Shown here: positions 36,602 through 45,314 of the stretch, piece by piece | Position numbering within the stretch: position 1 is the first letter of the stretch | Layout: every line of letters starts with the position of its first letter | From: Pseudomonas chlororaphis | GTDB lineage: Bacteria > Pseudomonadota > Gammaproteobacteria > Pseudomonadales > Pseudomonadaceae | Direction of reading: 5' to 3' | Assembly (NCBI RefSeq): GCF_000783395.1 | Contig: NZ_JSFK01000003.1 | Coordinates: 186,135 to 250,134 of the forward strand | DNA: 64,000 bases | Program-made: the position numbers and the translations under genes | Notes under the pieces: generated by a model | Databases searched by the model: none | What the model was told of the DNA's origin: nothing | The model's input: the letters and a program-made list of their open reading frames with translations, nothing else

Positions 36602-38206
36602 CTATCGGCGAACGACCAGATACAAGCCGACTGCCACCATGATTCCCGCCGGCCAATGCCCCAATTCGTGCAATGGGCCACCGATGGCGAGGATCACCCC
36701 GCCGGCCAGATGCGCGCAACCGAGCAAGCGCAGGAACCAATCGTCCTTGCGTTTATGCCATGGCGGAGGCGGGTCGTAGGCGTGCGGCTGGGACATGCGT
36801 TCGAGCAGATCACGAGCCATGTTGGCCAAGTGCGGAAGCTGTTCGAACTGGCTCTGCACGTTGCCGAGCAAGGCTTTCGGGCTGACGCGCTCGCGCATCC
36901 AGCGTTCGAGGAATGGCTGCGCGGTGTTCCACAAATCCAGATCCGGATACAGCTGACGGCCGAGGCCTTCGATGTTCAGCAGGGTCTTTTGCAGCAGCAC
37001 CAGTTGCGGCTGCACTTCCATGTTGAAGCGTCGCGCGGTCTGGAACAGGCGCATCAGCACCTGGCCAAATGAAATATCTTTTAACGGTTTTTCGAAGATC
37101 GGTTCGCACACGGTGCGGATTGCCGCTTCGAATTCGTTGAGCTTGGTTTCTGCCGGCACCCAGCCCGAATCGATGTGCAATTGCGCCACACGACGGTAAT
37201 CACGCTTGAAGAACGCGAACAGGTTGCGCGCCAGATAATCCTGGTCTTCCGGGGTCAGGCTGCCGACGATGCCGCAGTCGATCGCAATGTATTGCGGGCT
37301 CCACGGATTGACGGTGCTGACAAAGATGTTGCCCGGGTGCATGTCGGCGTGAAAGAAGCTGTCCCGGAACACTTGGGTGAAGAAAATCTCCACACCGCGT
37401 TCGGCAAGCATTTTCATGTCGGTGCGCTGGTCAGCGAGGGTCGCCAGATCCGTCACCTGAATACCGTAGATGCGCTCCATCACCAACACTTTCGGCCGGC
37501 ACCAGTCCCAATAGACTTGCGGCACATACAGCAGTGGCGAACCTTCGAAGTTGCGCTTCAACTGGCTGGCGTTAGCCGCTTCGCGCAGCAGATCCAATTC
37601 GTCGTAGATGGTTTTTTCGTAGTCCTGGACCACGTCGACCGGGTGTAGCAGACGTGCGTCGGCAGAGAGTTTTTCAGCGGCGCGGGCGAGGATGAACAGC
37701 CACGCCAGATCCTGCGCGATGATCGGCTTCAGGCCTGGCCGGATGACCTTGACCACCACTTCTTCGCCGGTTTTCAGCTGCGCAGCATGCACCTGCGCCA
37801 CCGAGGCCGAAGCCAGCGGTTCGACGTCGAAGCGGCTGAACACGTCGCTGATTTTCTTGCCCAGCTGTTCTTCGATCAGTTTGATCGACAACTGCGAATC
37901 GAATGGCGGCACGCGGTCCTGCAACAGCATCAGCTCATCGGCGATGTCTTCCGGCAGCAGGTCGCGGCGGGTCGAGAGAATCTGCCCGAACTTGATGAAA
38001 ATCGGCCCGAGATCCTGCAGCGCCAGGCGCAAACGCGCACCCCGGCTCAGATCCAGTGGCTTGCGCGGGAACCAGCGCCACGGCAGCACATAGCGCAGCG
38101 CCAGGAGAAACCAGGGCAGCGGCAGATCGAACAGCAGGTCATCGAGGCGGTAGCGGATCACGACAGACTGGATGCGCAACAGACGGCGGACGGCGAGCAG
38201 CTTCAT
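36602..38206 (-). CDS. ubiB: Ubiquinone biosynthesis atypical kinase/ATPase UbiB
   Basis: A 534-residue membrane-associated ABC1/ADCK family protein needed for ubiquinone biosynthesis, acting as an ATPase and not a classical protein kinase. The KxGQ motif is in [16 protein letters not shown], and the family's Ala-rich nucleotide loop ASASVAQVH and the metal-binding HADMHPGN and DCG motifs are present. Two membrane helices at the C-terminus anchor it ([14 protein letters not shown] onward). It overlaps ubiJ by 4 bases. Confidence 0.96.
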   Translation of the reverse strand: MKLLAVRRLLRIQSVVIRYRLDDLLFDLPLPWFLLALRYVLPWRWFPRKPLDLSRGARLRLALQDLGPIFIKFGQILSTRRDLLPEDIADELMLLQDRVPPFDSQLSIKLIEEQLGKKISDVFSRFDVEPLASASVAQVHAAQLKTGEEVVVKVIRPGLKPIIAQDLAWLFILARAAEKLSADARLLHPVDVVQDYEKTIYDELDLLREAANASQLKRNFEGSPLLYVPQVYWDWCRPKVLVMERIYGIQVTDLATLADQRTDMKMLAERGVEIFFTQVFRDSFFHADMHPGNIFVSTVNPWSPQYIAIDCGIVGSLTPEDQDYLARNLFAFFKRDYRRVAQLHIDSGWVPAETKLNEFEAAIRTVCEPIFEKPLKDISFGQVLMRLFQTARRFNMEVQPQLVLLQKTLLNIEGLGRQLYPDLDLWNTAQPFLERWMRERVSPKALLGNVQSQFEQLPHLANMARDLLERMSQPHAYDPPPPWHKRKDDWFLRLLGCAHLAGGVILAIGGPLHELGHWPAGIMVAVGLYLVVRR

Positions 38207-38826
38207 GCGTTATCGCTTGGGTCGAGGGATCGGGAAAGGCGCTCGAAACGCGCCTCGAGACGTTCCAGATCAAGTTTGATCCGGTCCAGTTCGCTGAACC
38301 GCGCTTCGGCTTCGCGCTGCCCGACAAGGGTGCGCGATTCTTCGGCGAGGTATTCGGCGAGGTTCTGGTTGAGGCTGGCAAATCCTTGTTGATACCAGCG
38401 TGCGCGGCTGCGCAGGTGGCCACCGACCAGTTGCGTGGCGACCGGGCCGAGCCAGCGCGAGAGTTCGTACTCCCAGTCCAGCTCAAGGTCCTGCAGCACA
38501 CCGGCCAGCTCCAGCAGCACACCGCTGTCGCCATCAAGTTCGACTTCCGGGGCGTGCAACACCGCGGTCTTGTCTTTGCTGACGGCCAGTTTGATCAGGC
38601 TCGAGGCCGGCGCACGCAGGGTGCAGTCGACGCCGGTTTCCCAGTGCGAGGCCAGCATCAGACCTTCATCGCTCGGCAGGATGAACAGTTGCAGCGCCGG
38701 GCTGCGGCAGTCGACGGCAATCACCTTGCCGGTCAAATGCGCCAGCCGCGGCAACGCCGTGCTGTCGAGACGCAGCACCCGGTTGAGGCCGAGCTCAACG
38801 CTGGCGAGCAGCCCGGTAAGCAACAT
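38203..38826 (-). CDS. ubiJ: Ubiquinone biosynthesis accessory factor UbiJ
   Basis: A 207-residue protein with an N-terminal SCP2 lipid-binding domain (about 15-115) and a C-terminal coiled-coil helix (about 165-205). UbiJ binds ubiquinone intermediates and organises the soluble Ubi complex. It sits between ubiE (1-base overlap) and ubiB (4-base overlap) in the conserved ubiEJB order. Confidence 0.94.
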   Translation of the reverse strand: MLLTGLLASVELGLNRVLRLDSTALPRLAHLTGKVIAVDCRSPALQLFILPSDEGLMLASHWETGVDCTLRAPASSLIKLAVSKDKTAVLHAPEVELDGDSGVLLELAGVLQDLELDWEYELSRWLGPVATQLVGGHLRSRARWYQQGFASLNQNLAEYLAEESRTLVGQREAEARFSELDRIKLDLERLEARFERLSRSLDPSDNA

Positions 38827-39596
38827 CAGGGCTTGATGCCGCGGTGCAGGGCGACGATGCCTGCGGTCATGTTGTGATAGGTCACGCGGTCGAAACCGGC
38901 GTCGACCATCATCGACTTCAGGGTTTCCTGATTCGGGTGCATGCGGATCGATTCAGCCAGATAGCGGTAGCTTTCCGAGTCGTTGGTGATCAGCTTGCCC
39001 ATCAGCGGCATGAAGGCGAACGAGTAGGCGTCGTAGGCTTTCGACATCAGCGCGTTGGTCGGCTTGGAGAACTCCAGCACGAGCAGACGACCGCCGGGCT
39101 TGAGTACGCGCAGCATCGAGCGCAGGGCGTCTTCTTTGTGCGTCACGTTGCGCAGGCCGAAGGCGATGGTCACGCAGTCGAAATGGTTGTCCGGGAACGG
39201 CAGCTTTTCGGCATCCGCCTGAACAAATTCGACGTTGCCGGCGACACCCAGATCCAGCAGGCGGTCACGACCGACCTTGAGCATGGATTCGTTGATGTCA
39301 GCCAAAACCACCTGACCGGTTGGGCCGACCAGGTGCGAGAATTTTTTGGTCAGGTCACCGGTACCGCCGGCGATGTCCAGCACGCGGTTACCGCTGCGCA
39401 CGCCCGACAGTTCGATCGCGAAACGCTTCCACAGACGGTGCATGCCGCCCGACAGAAGGTCGTTCATCAGGTCGTACTTGGCGGCTACCGAGTGGAAAAC
39501 TTCAGCGACTTTTTCCGCTTTCTGGCTTTCCGGAACGTTTTTGAAGCCGAAGTGAGTGGTGGGTTCGGCATCGCTGCCTTTGCGCTGATCAGTCAT
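38826..39596 (-). CDS. ubiE: Ubiquinone/menaquinone C-methyltransferase
   Basis: Methylates 2-octaprenyl-type benzoquinol in ubiquinone synthesis using S-adenosylmethionine. It has 256 residues from [12 protein letters not shown]; a 43-residue upstream extension is not supported. Motifs are [12 protein letters not shown] (SAM binding), [27 protein letters not shown] and [15 protein letters not shown], all standard for UbiE. It is the first gene of ubiEJB. Confidence 0.98.
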   Translation of the reverse strand: MTDQRKGSDAEPTTHFGFKNVPESQKAEKVAEVFHSVAAKYDLMNDLLSGGMHRLWKRFAIELSGVRSGNRVLDIAGGTGDLTKKFSHLVGPTGQVVLADINESMLKVGRDRLLDLGVAGNVEFVQADAEKLPFPDNHFDCVTIAFGLRNVTHKEDALRSMLRVLKPGGRLLVLEFSKPTNALMSKAYDAYSFAFMPLMGKLITNDSESYRYLAESIRMHPNQETLKSMMVDAGFDRVTYHNMTAGIVALHRGIKP

Positions 39597-39750
39597 ATCG
39601 CTGTCACCAAAAGAGAATGCGCGACATTCTAATCCCCAAGCCATGCTTTGTCTTGGAATGGCTAAAGGTAAGATGGGTAACCTTCGGGACGATTTGCCGC
39701 AGCGGCGGTCAAGATTTACCGACACATCTTTTTAAATCAGGAGTCATGCA

Positions 39751-40026
39751 ATGGCCAAAATCACTGTTGAGCGTGCCCACAACCTGGGCAAAGAAGCCGC
39801 CCGCGAGAAGGCCGACAAGCTGGCGCAAAAACTCTCCGATCAATATGGCCTGGAGCCGCAATGGTCGGGCGACACCCTGAACCTCAAACGCTCGGGCGTG
39901 AAAGGCGCGGTGCATGTGGCGGACGATTCGATCAAGGTCGACGTTGAGCTGGGCCTGATGATGTCGGCCATGAGCGGCATGATCAAAGCCGAAATCGAAA
40001 AAGCCCTCGATAAAGCCCTGGTCTGA
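39751..40026 (+). CDS. Polyhydroxyalkanoic acid system family protein
   Basis: A 91-residue protein of the PHA-granule-region family. It has the features MAKITVERAHNLGKEAAREKA and LNLKRSGVKGAVHVADDSIKVDVELG. It is found beside phaI-phaF in pseudomonads and its role is not established. It is separated from phaI by a family D repeat. Confidence 0.85.
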   Translation: MAKITVERAHNLGKEAAREKADKLAQKLSDQYGLEPQWSGDTLNLKRSGVKGAVHVADDSIKVDVELGLMMSAMSGMIKAEIEKALDKALV

Positions 40027-40028
40027 AC

Positions 40029-40107
40029 ATCAAAAGATCGCAGCCTTCGGCAGCTCCTACAGGGGAATGTGTACCCCTGTAGGAGCTGCCGAAGGCTGCG
40101 ATCTTTT
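40029..40107. repeat. Paired palindromic repeat, family D (REPIN)
   Basis: Arms ATCAAAAGATCGCAGCCTTC at 40029 and its inverse ending at about 40107. It starts 3 bases after the stop of the preceding gene. The remaining 120 bases before phaI should hold the phaI promoter, but I cannot assign its elements. Confidence 0.9.
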
Positions 40108-40231
40108 CGTTCAGGCAACACCGATTTATGTCAGTTGTTAGGGTGCCGTTTCTAATTTTTCTGCCTACTTTGTGCCTGAGCCCGACACTTTCGCGGGCAG
40201 TTCCTCAAACCTTCTGCGCGTGAGGTGCACC

Positions 40232-40654
40232 ATGGCCAAAGTAATTTTGAAGAAAAAAATCGACGCTTCGACAACCGCTCTGAGCGACGTCAAATCCTAT
40301 GCCCGCAAGATCTGGCTGGCAGGCCTGGGTGCCTACGCCAAGGTCGGCCAAGAGGGCAGCGACTACTTTCAAGAGTTGATCAAGGCTGGTCAAACTGTTG
40401 AAAAGAAAGGCAAAAAAGCCGTCAGCGAAAAACTCGAAGCGGCCAACGCCGAGATCGATGAAGCCAAGAGCGAAGTGAGTTCTTTCAAAGGTCGCGTCGA
40501 AGTTCAACTCGACAAGGTCGAGAAGGCTTTCGACACCCGTGTAGCAAGCGCCTTGAATCGTATCGGCATTCCGTCTAAACATGACGTTGAGACACTCTCT
40601 GCTAAGCTCGATGAGCTGACGGCATTGCTCGAACGCGTCGCGCGTAAATCTTAA
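40232..40654 (+). CDS. phaI: PHA granule phasin PhaI
   Basis: A 140-residue phasin that coats PHA granules. The start is the ATG at 40232 (MAKVILKKKID); an in-frame upstream extension of 20 residues lacks a ribosome site. It has the phasin segment YARKIWLAGLGAYAKV (about 23-38), followed by a long amphipathic helix and a C-terminal coiled coil. The first part is closely similar to that of PhaF, which begins 10 bases downstream, so the genes are paralogues in one operon. Confidence 0.94.
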   Translation: MAKVILKKKIDASTTALSDVKSYARKIWLAGLGAYAKVGQEGSDYFQELIKAGQTVEKKGKKAVSEKLEAANAEIDEAKSEVSSFKGRVEVQLDKVEKAFDTRVASALNRIGIPSKHDVETLSAKLDELTALLERVARKS

Positions 40655-40664
40655 GGAGAACGGG

Positions 40665-41588
40665 ATGGCTGGTAAAAAGAACACCGATAAAGAAGGCAGC
40701 TCGTGGATCGGGAAAGTCGAAGACTACTCCCGCAAAATATGGCTGGCTGGTTTAGGCGTGTACTCGAAGATCGACACTGACGGCAGCAAGCTCTTCGATA
40801 CATTGGTCAAAGACGGCGAGAAAGCCGAGAAGCTCACCAAGTCCGCAGTCGGCAAAAAAGTCGATGCCGCCAAGGACTCCGCTTCTTCGGCCAAGTCGCG
40901 CATCAGCGGCGTGAAAGATCGGGCACTGGGCAAGTGGGACGAGCTGGAAGGGGCTTTCGACAAGCGCCTGAACAGCGCGATCTCGCGCCTCGGTGTACCG
41001 AGCCGCAATGAAGTGAAAGCCCTGCACAGCAAGGTGGAAACCTTGACCAAGCAGATCGAGAAACTCACCGGGCTGAAAACCCAGCCTGTGGCGGCGAAAA
41101 CCGCAGCAGCAAAACCGGCGGCGAAAACCGCAGCGGCCAAACCAACGGCCAAGTCTGCTGCCAAGCCACTGGCCAAAGCGGCGGCTAAACCTGCTGCAAA
41201 AGCCGCGGCTAAACCGGCTGCGAAAACCGCTGCCGCCAAGCCAGCAGCAAAAGCAGCAGCCAAACCGGTTGCCGCCAAAGCCGCTGCCAAGCCGGCAGCA
41301 AAACCTGCGGCCAAAACTGCCGCAAAACCTGCCGCCAAGCCAGCCGCAAAAACCGCTGCCGCCAAACCGGCTGCCAAGCCTGCGGCCAAACCGGCAGCAG
41401 CGAAGAAACCTGCGGTGAAAAAACCGGCGGCGCCGAAAGCCGCTGCGCCGAAACCAGCAGCACCTGCTGCAGCCAAGCCGGCCACCCCGGCAGCTCCGGT
41501 AAGTGCGTCGAACTCCGCCGCGGCACCGACTCCGGTGGCTACCCCGACTGTTGCATCGACCCCGTCGACGCCAACCAGTCAGTCCTGA
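40665..41588 (+). CDS. phaF: PHA granule protein PhaF, phasin with histone H1-like tail
   Basis: A 307-residue two-domain protein. The N-terminal phasin domain (about 1-140, with YSRKIWLAGLGVYSKI) binds the granule. The C-terminal domain (about 145-270) is a long run of AAKPA-type repeats, highly basic and histone H1-like, which binds DNA non-specifically. In P. putida this links granules to the nucleoid and helps share them at division. The last about 35 residues are Ala/Pro/Ser/Thr-rich without Lys. The repeat length varies between strains. Confidence 0.96.
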   Translation: MAGKKNTDKEGSSWIGKVEDYSRKIWLAGLGVYSKIDTDGSKLFDTLVKDGEKAEKLTKSAVGKKVDAAKDSASSAKSRISGVKDRALGKWDELEGAFDKRLNSAISRLGVPSRNEVKALHSKVETLTKQIEKLTGLKTQPVAAKTAAAKPAAKTAAAKPTAKSAAKPLAKAAAKPAAKAAAKPAAKTAAAKPAAKAAAKPVAAKAAAKPAAKPAAKTAAKPAAKPAAKTAAAKPAAKPAAKPAAAKKPAVKKPAAPKAAAPKPAAPAAAKPATPAAPVSASNSAAAPTPVATPTVASTPSTPTSQS

Positions 41589-41604
41589 TTTATCAGGGCA
41601 ATAC

Positions 41605-41637
41605 AAAACGCCCGGCCTGTGAAGGTCGGGCGTTTTT
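41605..41637 (+). terminator. Intrinsic terminator of phaIF
   Basis: Stem AAAACGCCCGGCC / GGTCGGGCGTTTT with one G-T pair and a 6-base loop, followed by T residues, 17 bases after the phaF stop. Confidence 0.92.
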
Positions 41638-41659
41638 GTTTGTGCGTTTTTAAAGCTTG

Positions 41660-41836
41660 CCCTCACCCCAGCCCTCTCCCGGAGGGAGAGGGGGCCGACC
41701 GAGGTGTCTTACGCCATACATCGACCTGAAAGACCTTATCGATTATGGATTAGGAAACGCACTATCAGGTCGGCGTAAATCTCAAGCATTCCCCGATCAG
41801 TCCCCTCTCCCTCTGGGAGAGGGTTAGGGTGAGGGG
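41660..41836. repeat. MITE-like repeat with terminal inverted repeats, copy 3
   Basis: 177 bases with ends CCTCACCCCAGCCCTCTCCC and GAGAGGGTTAGGGTGAGGGG. The interior holds the inner pair CGACCTGA / TCAGGTCGG and matches copy 2 in inverted order (for example the ACCGAGGTGTCTTACGCC stretch). It lies between the convergent phaF and phaD genes. Confidence 0.92.
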
Positions 41837-41844
41837 CTTTTGAT

Positions 41845-42465
41845 TCAGTCGTGATCTTCAAGGTACTGGAGGGCCATCCGCTCAGTCGCCACTTTCACCG
41901 GCGGCAACAGATGTGGCGCCACCAGCATCATGATCTGATAAACCACCAACCTCACCTCACCCTCACGATCCAGAATCCGCTGATAATCCAGCGAAAACAG
42001 CAACGTCATGGTGATCTGTTCAACCAACTGCCCCAACGCCTGCGTATCACTGACCAACTGCCCCGCAGCCTTCAACCGCGCCAACAACGACGCCAGCGTA
42101 CGCTTCAGCGCATTGAGCAAATGTCGAATCCCCTTGGCCAGCTTCGGCAGCCGTCCGGCCAAGTTCGACAGGTCCTGAAACAGAAACCGATACTGCGCCA
42201 GCCGCTCGACGATCAAATGCAAAAACAGCCAGTAATCCTCCGGCGCCAATTCCACATCCGAGGGCGGATCGAGCAGTGGCGCCAGTTCATTCTGGAAGCG
42301 TTCGAACAACCCGAGAATCAGCGGTTCCTTGCCGTGGAAGTGGTAGTAGAGGTTGCCCGGGCTGATGCCCATTTCGTTGGCCACCTCCATGGTGGAGACG
42401 TTCGGCTCGCCTTTTTCGTTGAACAGTTGCAAAGCACATTCGAGAATCCGGTCGCGGGTTTTCAT
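41845..42465 (-). CDS. phaD: PHA regulator PhaD, TetR family
   Basis: A 206-residue TetR-family protein. The N-terminal helix-turn-helix is at about residues 10-45 (NVSTMEVANEMGISPGNLYYHF). The C-terminal ligand pocket is all helical. In P. putida PhaD is carbon-source dependent and activates both phaC1 and phaI promoters. It is the last gene of phaC1-phaZ-phaC2-phaD, 30 bases after the phaC2 stop. Confidence 0.95.
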   Translation of the reverse strand: MKTRDRILECALQLFNEKGEPNVSTMEVANEMGISPGNLYYHFHGKEPLILGLFERFQNELAPLLDPPSDVELAPEDYWLFLHLIVERLAQYRFLFQDLSNLAGRLPKLAKGIRHLLNALKRTLASLLARLKAAGQLVSDTQALGQLVEQITMTLLFSLDYQRILDREGEVRLVVYQIMMLVAPHLLPPVKVATERMALQYLEDHD

Positions 42466-42495
42466 CCAGTCTTCTTAGAAAAGTTCGGTTAAGCG

Positions 42496-44178
42496 TCAGC
42501 GCACACGCACGTAAGTACCGGGCGCTGCCTCCATCGGTGGGTAGTTCGGGTTGCCGAGGGTGAACGAGGTTTCGTGCTGGGCGCCGGAGCGTTGCTGAAT
42601 CCATTCCAGCCACTGCGGCCACCAACTGCCGTCGACATGTTTGCCGTCGTAGTACCAGGCACGCGGGTCGCTGCTCATCTTGCCGTTCTCGACGTACGCG
42701 GCTTTCGGGTTGCTCGGCGGGTTAAGAATGCTCTGCACATGGCCGCTGTTGGACAGCACGAAACGCCGCTCGCCACCGAGCAGCAGGGTCGAGCGATACA
42801 CCGCATCCCACGGCGTGATGTGGTCATTCATGCCGGCGACGCTGAAGCTGTCGACAGTGACTTTCTGCAGATCGATTGGCGTGCCGCAGACCTCCAGCCC
42901 ACCCGGATGGGTCAGCGGGTTGTGCTTGAAGAAGTCCAGCAGGTCGCCGTGAAACGCGGCGGGCAAGCGCGTGTTGTCGTTGTTCCAGTAGAGGATGTCG
43001 AAGGCCGGCGGCTCTTTGCCCAACAGGTAGTTGTTGACGAAGTAGCTCCAGATCAGATCGTTGGGGCGCATCCAGGCGAAGACCTTGGCCATGTCGCGAC
43101 CGTCGAGCACGCCTTTCTGATACGAGCGGCGCTTGGCGGCTTCGAGGGTTTGTTCGTCGGCGAACAGCGTGGCCGAGGTTTCGATTTCACTGTCGAGCAG
43201 GCTGACCAGATAGGTTGCGCTGGAAACCCGCCGCAGTTGTCGTTTGGCCTGCAAATGCCCTTGCAGGGCGGCGATGGTCAGCCCGCCAGCGCAAGCACCC
43301 ATCAGATTGACTTCGCGGGCGCCAGTGATCGCCCGGCAGATGTTCATCGCTTCTTCCACCGCTTCGACGTAGGTCGACAGGCCCCATTCGCGATGGCGCA
43401 CATCCGGGTTGCGCCAACTGATCATGAAGGTCTGCAGGCCGTTCTTCAGGGCGTACTGGACGAAACTGTTGTGCGGGCTCAGGTCGAAAATGTAGTACTT
43501 GTTGATTTGCGGCGGCACCACCAGCAGCGGCTTGGCGTACTGCTTTTCGCTCATCGGTTTGTACTGGATCAGCTCCAGCATTTCGTTGCGAAATACCACC
43601 GAACCGGTGGTGGTGGCGACGGTCTTGCCGACCTCGAAAGCCTGTTTGGTCACCTGGCGCGGCAGGCCGTCGTTATGCAGCAGGTCGTCGAATAAATGGC
43701 TGAGGCCGCGCACCAGACTGTGCCCGCCAGAGTTGAACAGCTCCTTGACCGCCAGCGGGTTGAGCAGGGTATTCGACGGCGCCACCGCGTCGTTGAGCAA
43801 GGTGAAAGCGAAGTGCGCGCGGGCGCGATCGTCATCGCTCATGTTGCTTTCATCGATCCAGCTTTTGACCTGCTTCTGCCAGGCCAGATAGGCCTGCAGG
43901 CTGCGCCGGTAAAACGGGTTCAGGCTCCACGCCGGATCGGCGAAACGGCTGTCGTTCGGGTTGGTCGGGTGCAGGGTCTCGCCGAGCAATACGCGGCCCA
44001 ATTGGCCGCCGAGTTTCAAGGCATGCTTCGCACTGTGGATCGGGTTGCGCAGACCGTGGGCGGCGACACTGCGCAAGGTCGAAATCAAATCCCGCCCACG
44101 CAGGCCGGTAATCGCACTTTGTGCATTGATGAACACGGCGGGGCTGGGCACTACGCCCGTCGCTGGTTTGTCGCGCAT
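42496..44178 (-). CDS. phaC2: Class II PHA synthase 2
   Basis: A 560-residue polymerase that joins (R)-3-hydroxyacyl-CoA of medium chain length into polyester. The lipase-box-like motif GACAGG places the catalytic Cys at residue 296. The partner Asp and His lie in the NDHITPWD and SGHVQS segments. It is closely similar along its whole length to PhaC1 of this locus, which has the same Cys position, so the two arose by duplication around phaZ. Confidence 0.96.
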   Translation of the reverse strand: MRDKPATGVVPSPAVFINAQSAITGLRGRDLISTLRSVAAHGLRNPIHSAKHALKLGGQLGRVLLGETLHPTNPNDSRFADPAWSLNPFYRRSLQAYLAWQKQVKSWIDESNMSDDDRARAHFAFTLLNDAVAPSNTLLNPLAVKELFNSGGHSLVRGLSHLFDDLLHNDGLPRQVTKQAFEVGKTVATTTGSVVFRNEMLELIQYKPMSEKQYAKPLLVVPPQINKYYIFDLSPHNSFVQYALKNGLQTFMISWRNPDVRHREWGLSTYVEAVEEAMNICRAITGAREVNLMGACAGGLTIAALQGHLQAKRQLRRVSSATYLVSLLDSEIETSATLFADEQTLEAAKRRSYQKGVLDGRDMAKVFAWMRPNDLIWSYFVNNYLLGKEPPAFDILYWNNDNTRLPAAFHGDLLDFFKHNPLTHPGGLEVCGTPIDLQKVTVDSFSVAGMNDHITPWDAVYRSTLLLGGERRFVLSNSGHVQSILNPPSNPKAAYVENGKMSSDPRAWYYDGKHVDGSWWPQWLEWIQQRSGAQHETSFTLGNPNYPPMEAAPGTYVRVR

Positions 44179-44258
44179 GACTCAACACTCCTTCGTCTTC
44201 AGGCCAAAAACAAACTCACCGAACCAGAACACCATAGACGCTGTTGCGGATTGCTGCC

Positions 44259-44279
44259 TGCGCGGCGTCCTGCCGCGCA
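44259..44279. other. Perfect hairpin in the phaZ-phaC2 spacer
   Basis: Stem TGCGCGGC/GCCGCGCA with a 5-base loop. There is no T tract on the minus (transcribed) side, so it is not a clear terminator. It may stabilise or process the pha mRNA between phaZ and phaC2. Confidence 0.5.
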
Positions 44280-44317
44280 CTCTTTCTTAAAGCACTGCAT
44301 AAAGCCTGCCGCCGGAG

Positions 44318-45172
44318 TTAACCGCCGAGCGGTGTCGGATGCGGATGCATCACTGCACGCTGACGTTCCTCCTGGAGAAATTTCATGATGATCGGCGCCA
44401 CCGCTTCGGCGCGGGTAATCAGGAACAGATGACCGTCGTCGATGATGTGCAGTTGGGCGTTGGGAATGCGCCAGGCGAGCATGCGCATGTTGATCAGCGG
44501 GATCAGCGGATCGTCATCGCCGGCCAGCACCAGCGTCGGCTGGTGGATCTTGTGCAGCCAGTGAATGCTGGTCCAGCCGAGGCCTGCGAACAGTTGCCAG
44601 TAATAACCGAGCTTGCCCGCCGAACGCACTTTCGCGGCGTGGCTGGCCGCCAGCGTCGGGTCACGACGGAACGAGCCGCCGTAGATCAGCGGGGCGATGC
44701 GGATCACATGGGAAGGCTGAATATAGCGCCGCGGACTGGCCATCATCCACAGCACTTTCGGCTTGCCCGGCACCATCACCGCACCGGCCGCGGTCGCCGC
44801 CAGCACCAGTTTCTTGCAACGCTCGGGGTAGTCGTAGGCGAACTGCTGCGCGAGCGCACCGCCCCACGACACGCCGATGACGTTGACCTGACCGTAGTCG
44901 AGGTAATCGAGCATCCGCGCCGTCAGCTTGGCCAGCCCGGGAAAGCGATACGGTCGGTTCGGCGTCGAGGAACCGCCGACACCGGGCACGTCGAAGGCGA
45001 TCACTTCCAGATCCGGGTCCAGCGCCGCGACAAACGGAAACACCAGCTCCAGGTTGGCGCCGATGCCGTTGAAAATCAGCAAGGGCGTCAAGTGAGGCTT
45101 GCCGGGGCGTACCGCCGTGCGGAGGGTCTGGCCATCCAGATCGACGGTACGGAATATGAACGGTTGCGGCAT
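44318..45172 (-). CDS. phaZ: Intracellular PHA depolymerase PhaZ
   Basis: A 284-residue alpha/beta hydrolase that breaks down stored medium-chain-length PHA. The nucleophile elbow GVSWGG gives Ser102. The Asp is in LAGDDDPLI and the His in IDDGHLFL, together the known catalytic triad. It lies between the two synthase genes. A family D repeat separates it from phaC1. Confidence 0.96.
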   Translation of the reverse strand: MPQPFIFRTVDLDGQTLRTAVRPGKPHLTPLLIFNGIGANLELVFPFVAALDPDLEVIAFDVPGVGGSSTPNRPYRFPGLAKLTARMLDYLDYGQVNVIGVSWGGALAQQFAYDYPERCKKLVLAATAAGAVMVPGKPKVLWMMASPRRYIQPSHVIRIAPLIYGGSFRRDPTLAASHAAKVRSAGKLGYYWQLFAGLGWTSIHWLHKIHQPTLVLAGDDDPLIPLINMRMLAWRIPNAQLHIIDDGHLFLITRAEAVAPIIMKFLQEERQRAVMHPHPTPLGG

Positions 45173-45212
45173 GCTTCAGGCCCTGTGGATTTCAAGTACA
45201 CCCCGCCCCCTG

Positions 45213-45295
45213 TGTAGGAGCTGCCGAAGGCTGCGATCTGTTGATCTTGATTTTAAAAACAGAATCAAAAGATCGCAGCCTGCGGCAGCTCCTAC
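45213..45295. repeat. Paired palindromic repeat, family D (REPIN)
   Basis: Facing arms GTAGGAGCTGCCGAAGGCTG at 45214 and its inverse ending at 45295, inside the phaC1-phaZ spacer. It may act on mRNA stability between synthase and depolymerase. Confidence 0.9.
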
Positions 45296-45314
45296 ATTGG
45301 GCCGGGTGTGTCAG

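Noticed and set aside
41090..41480. Short direct repeats in phaF as a possible CRISPR or tandem array
   Set aside because: They keep the reading frame and encode AAKPA units of the PhaF tail; there are no regular spacers.
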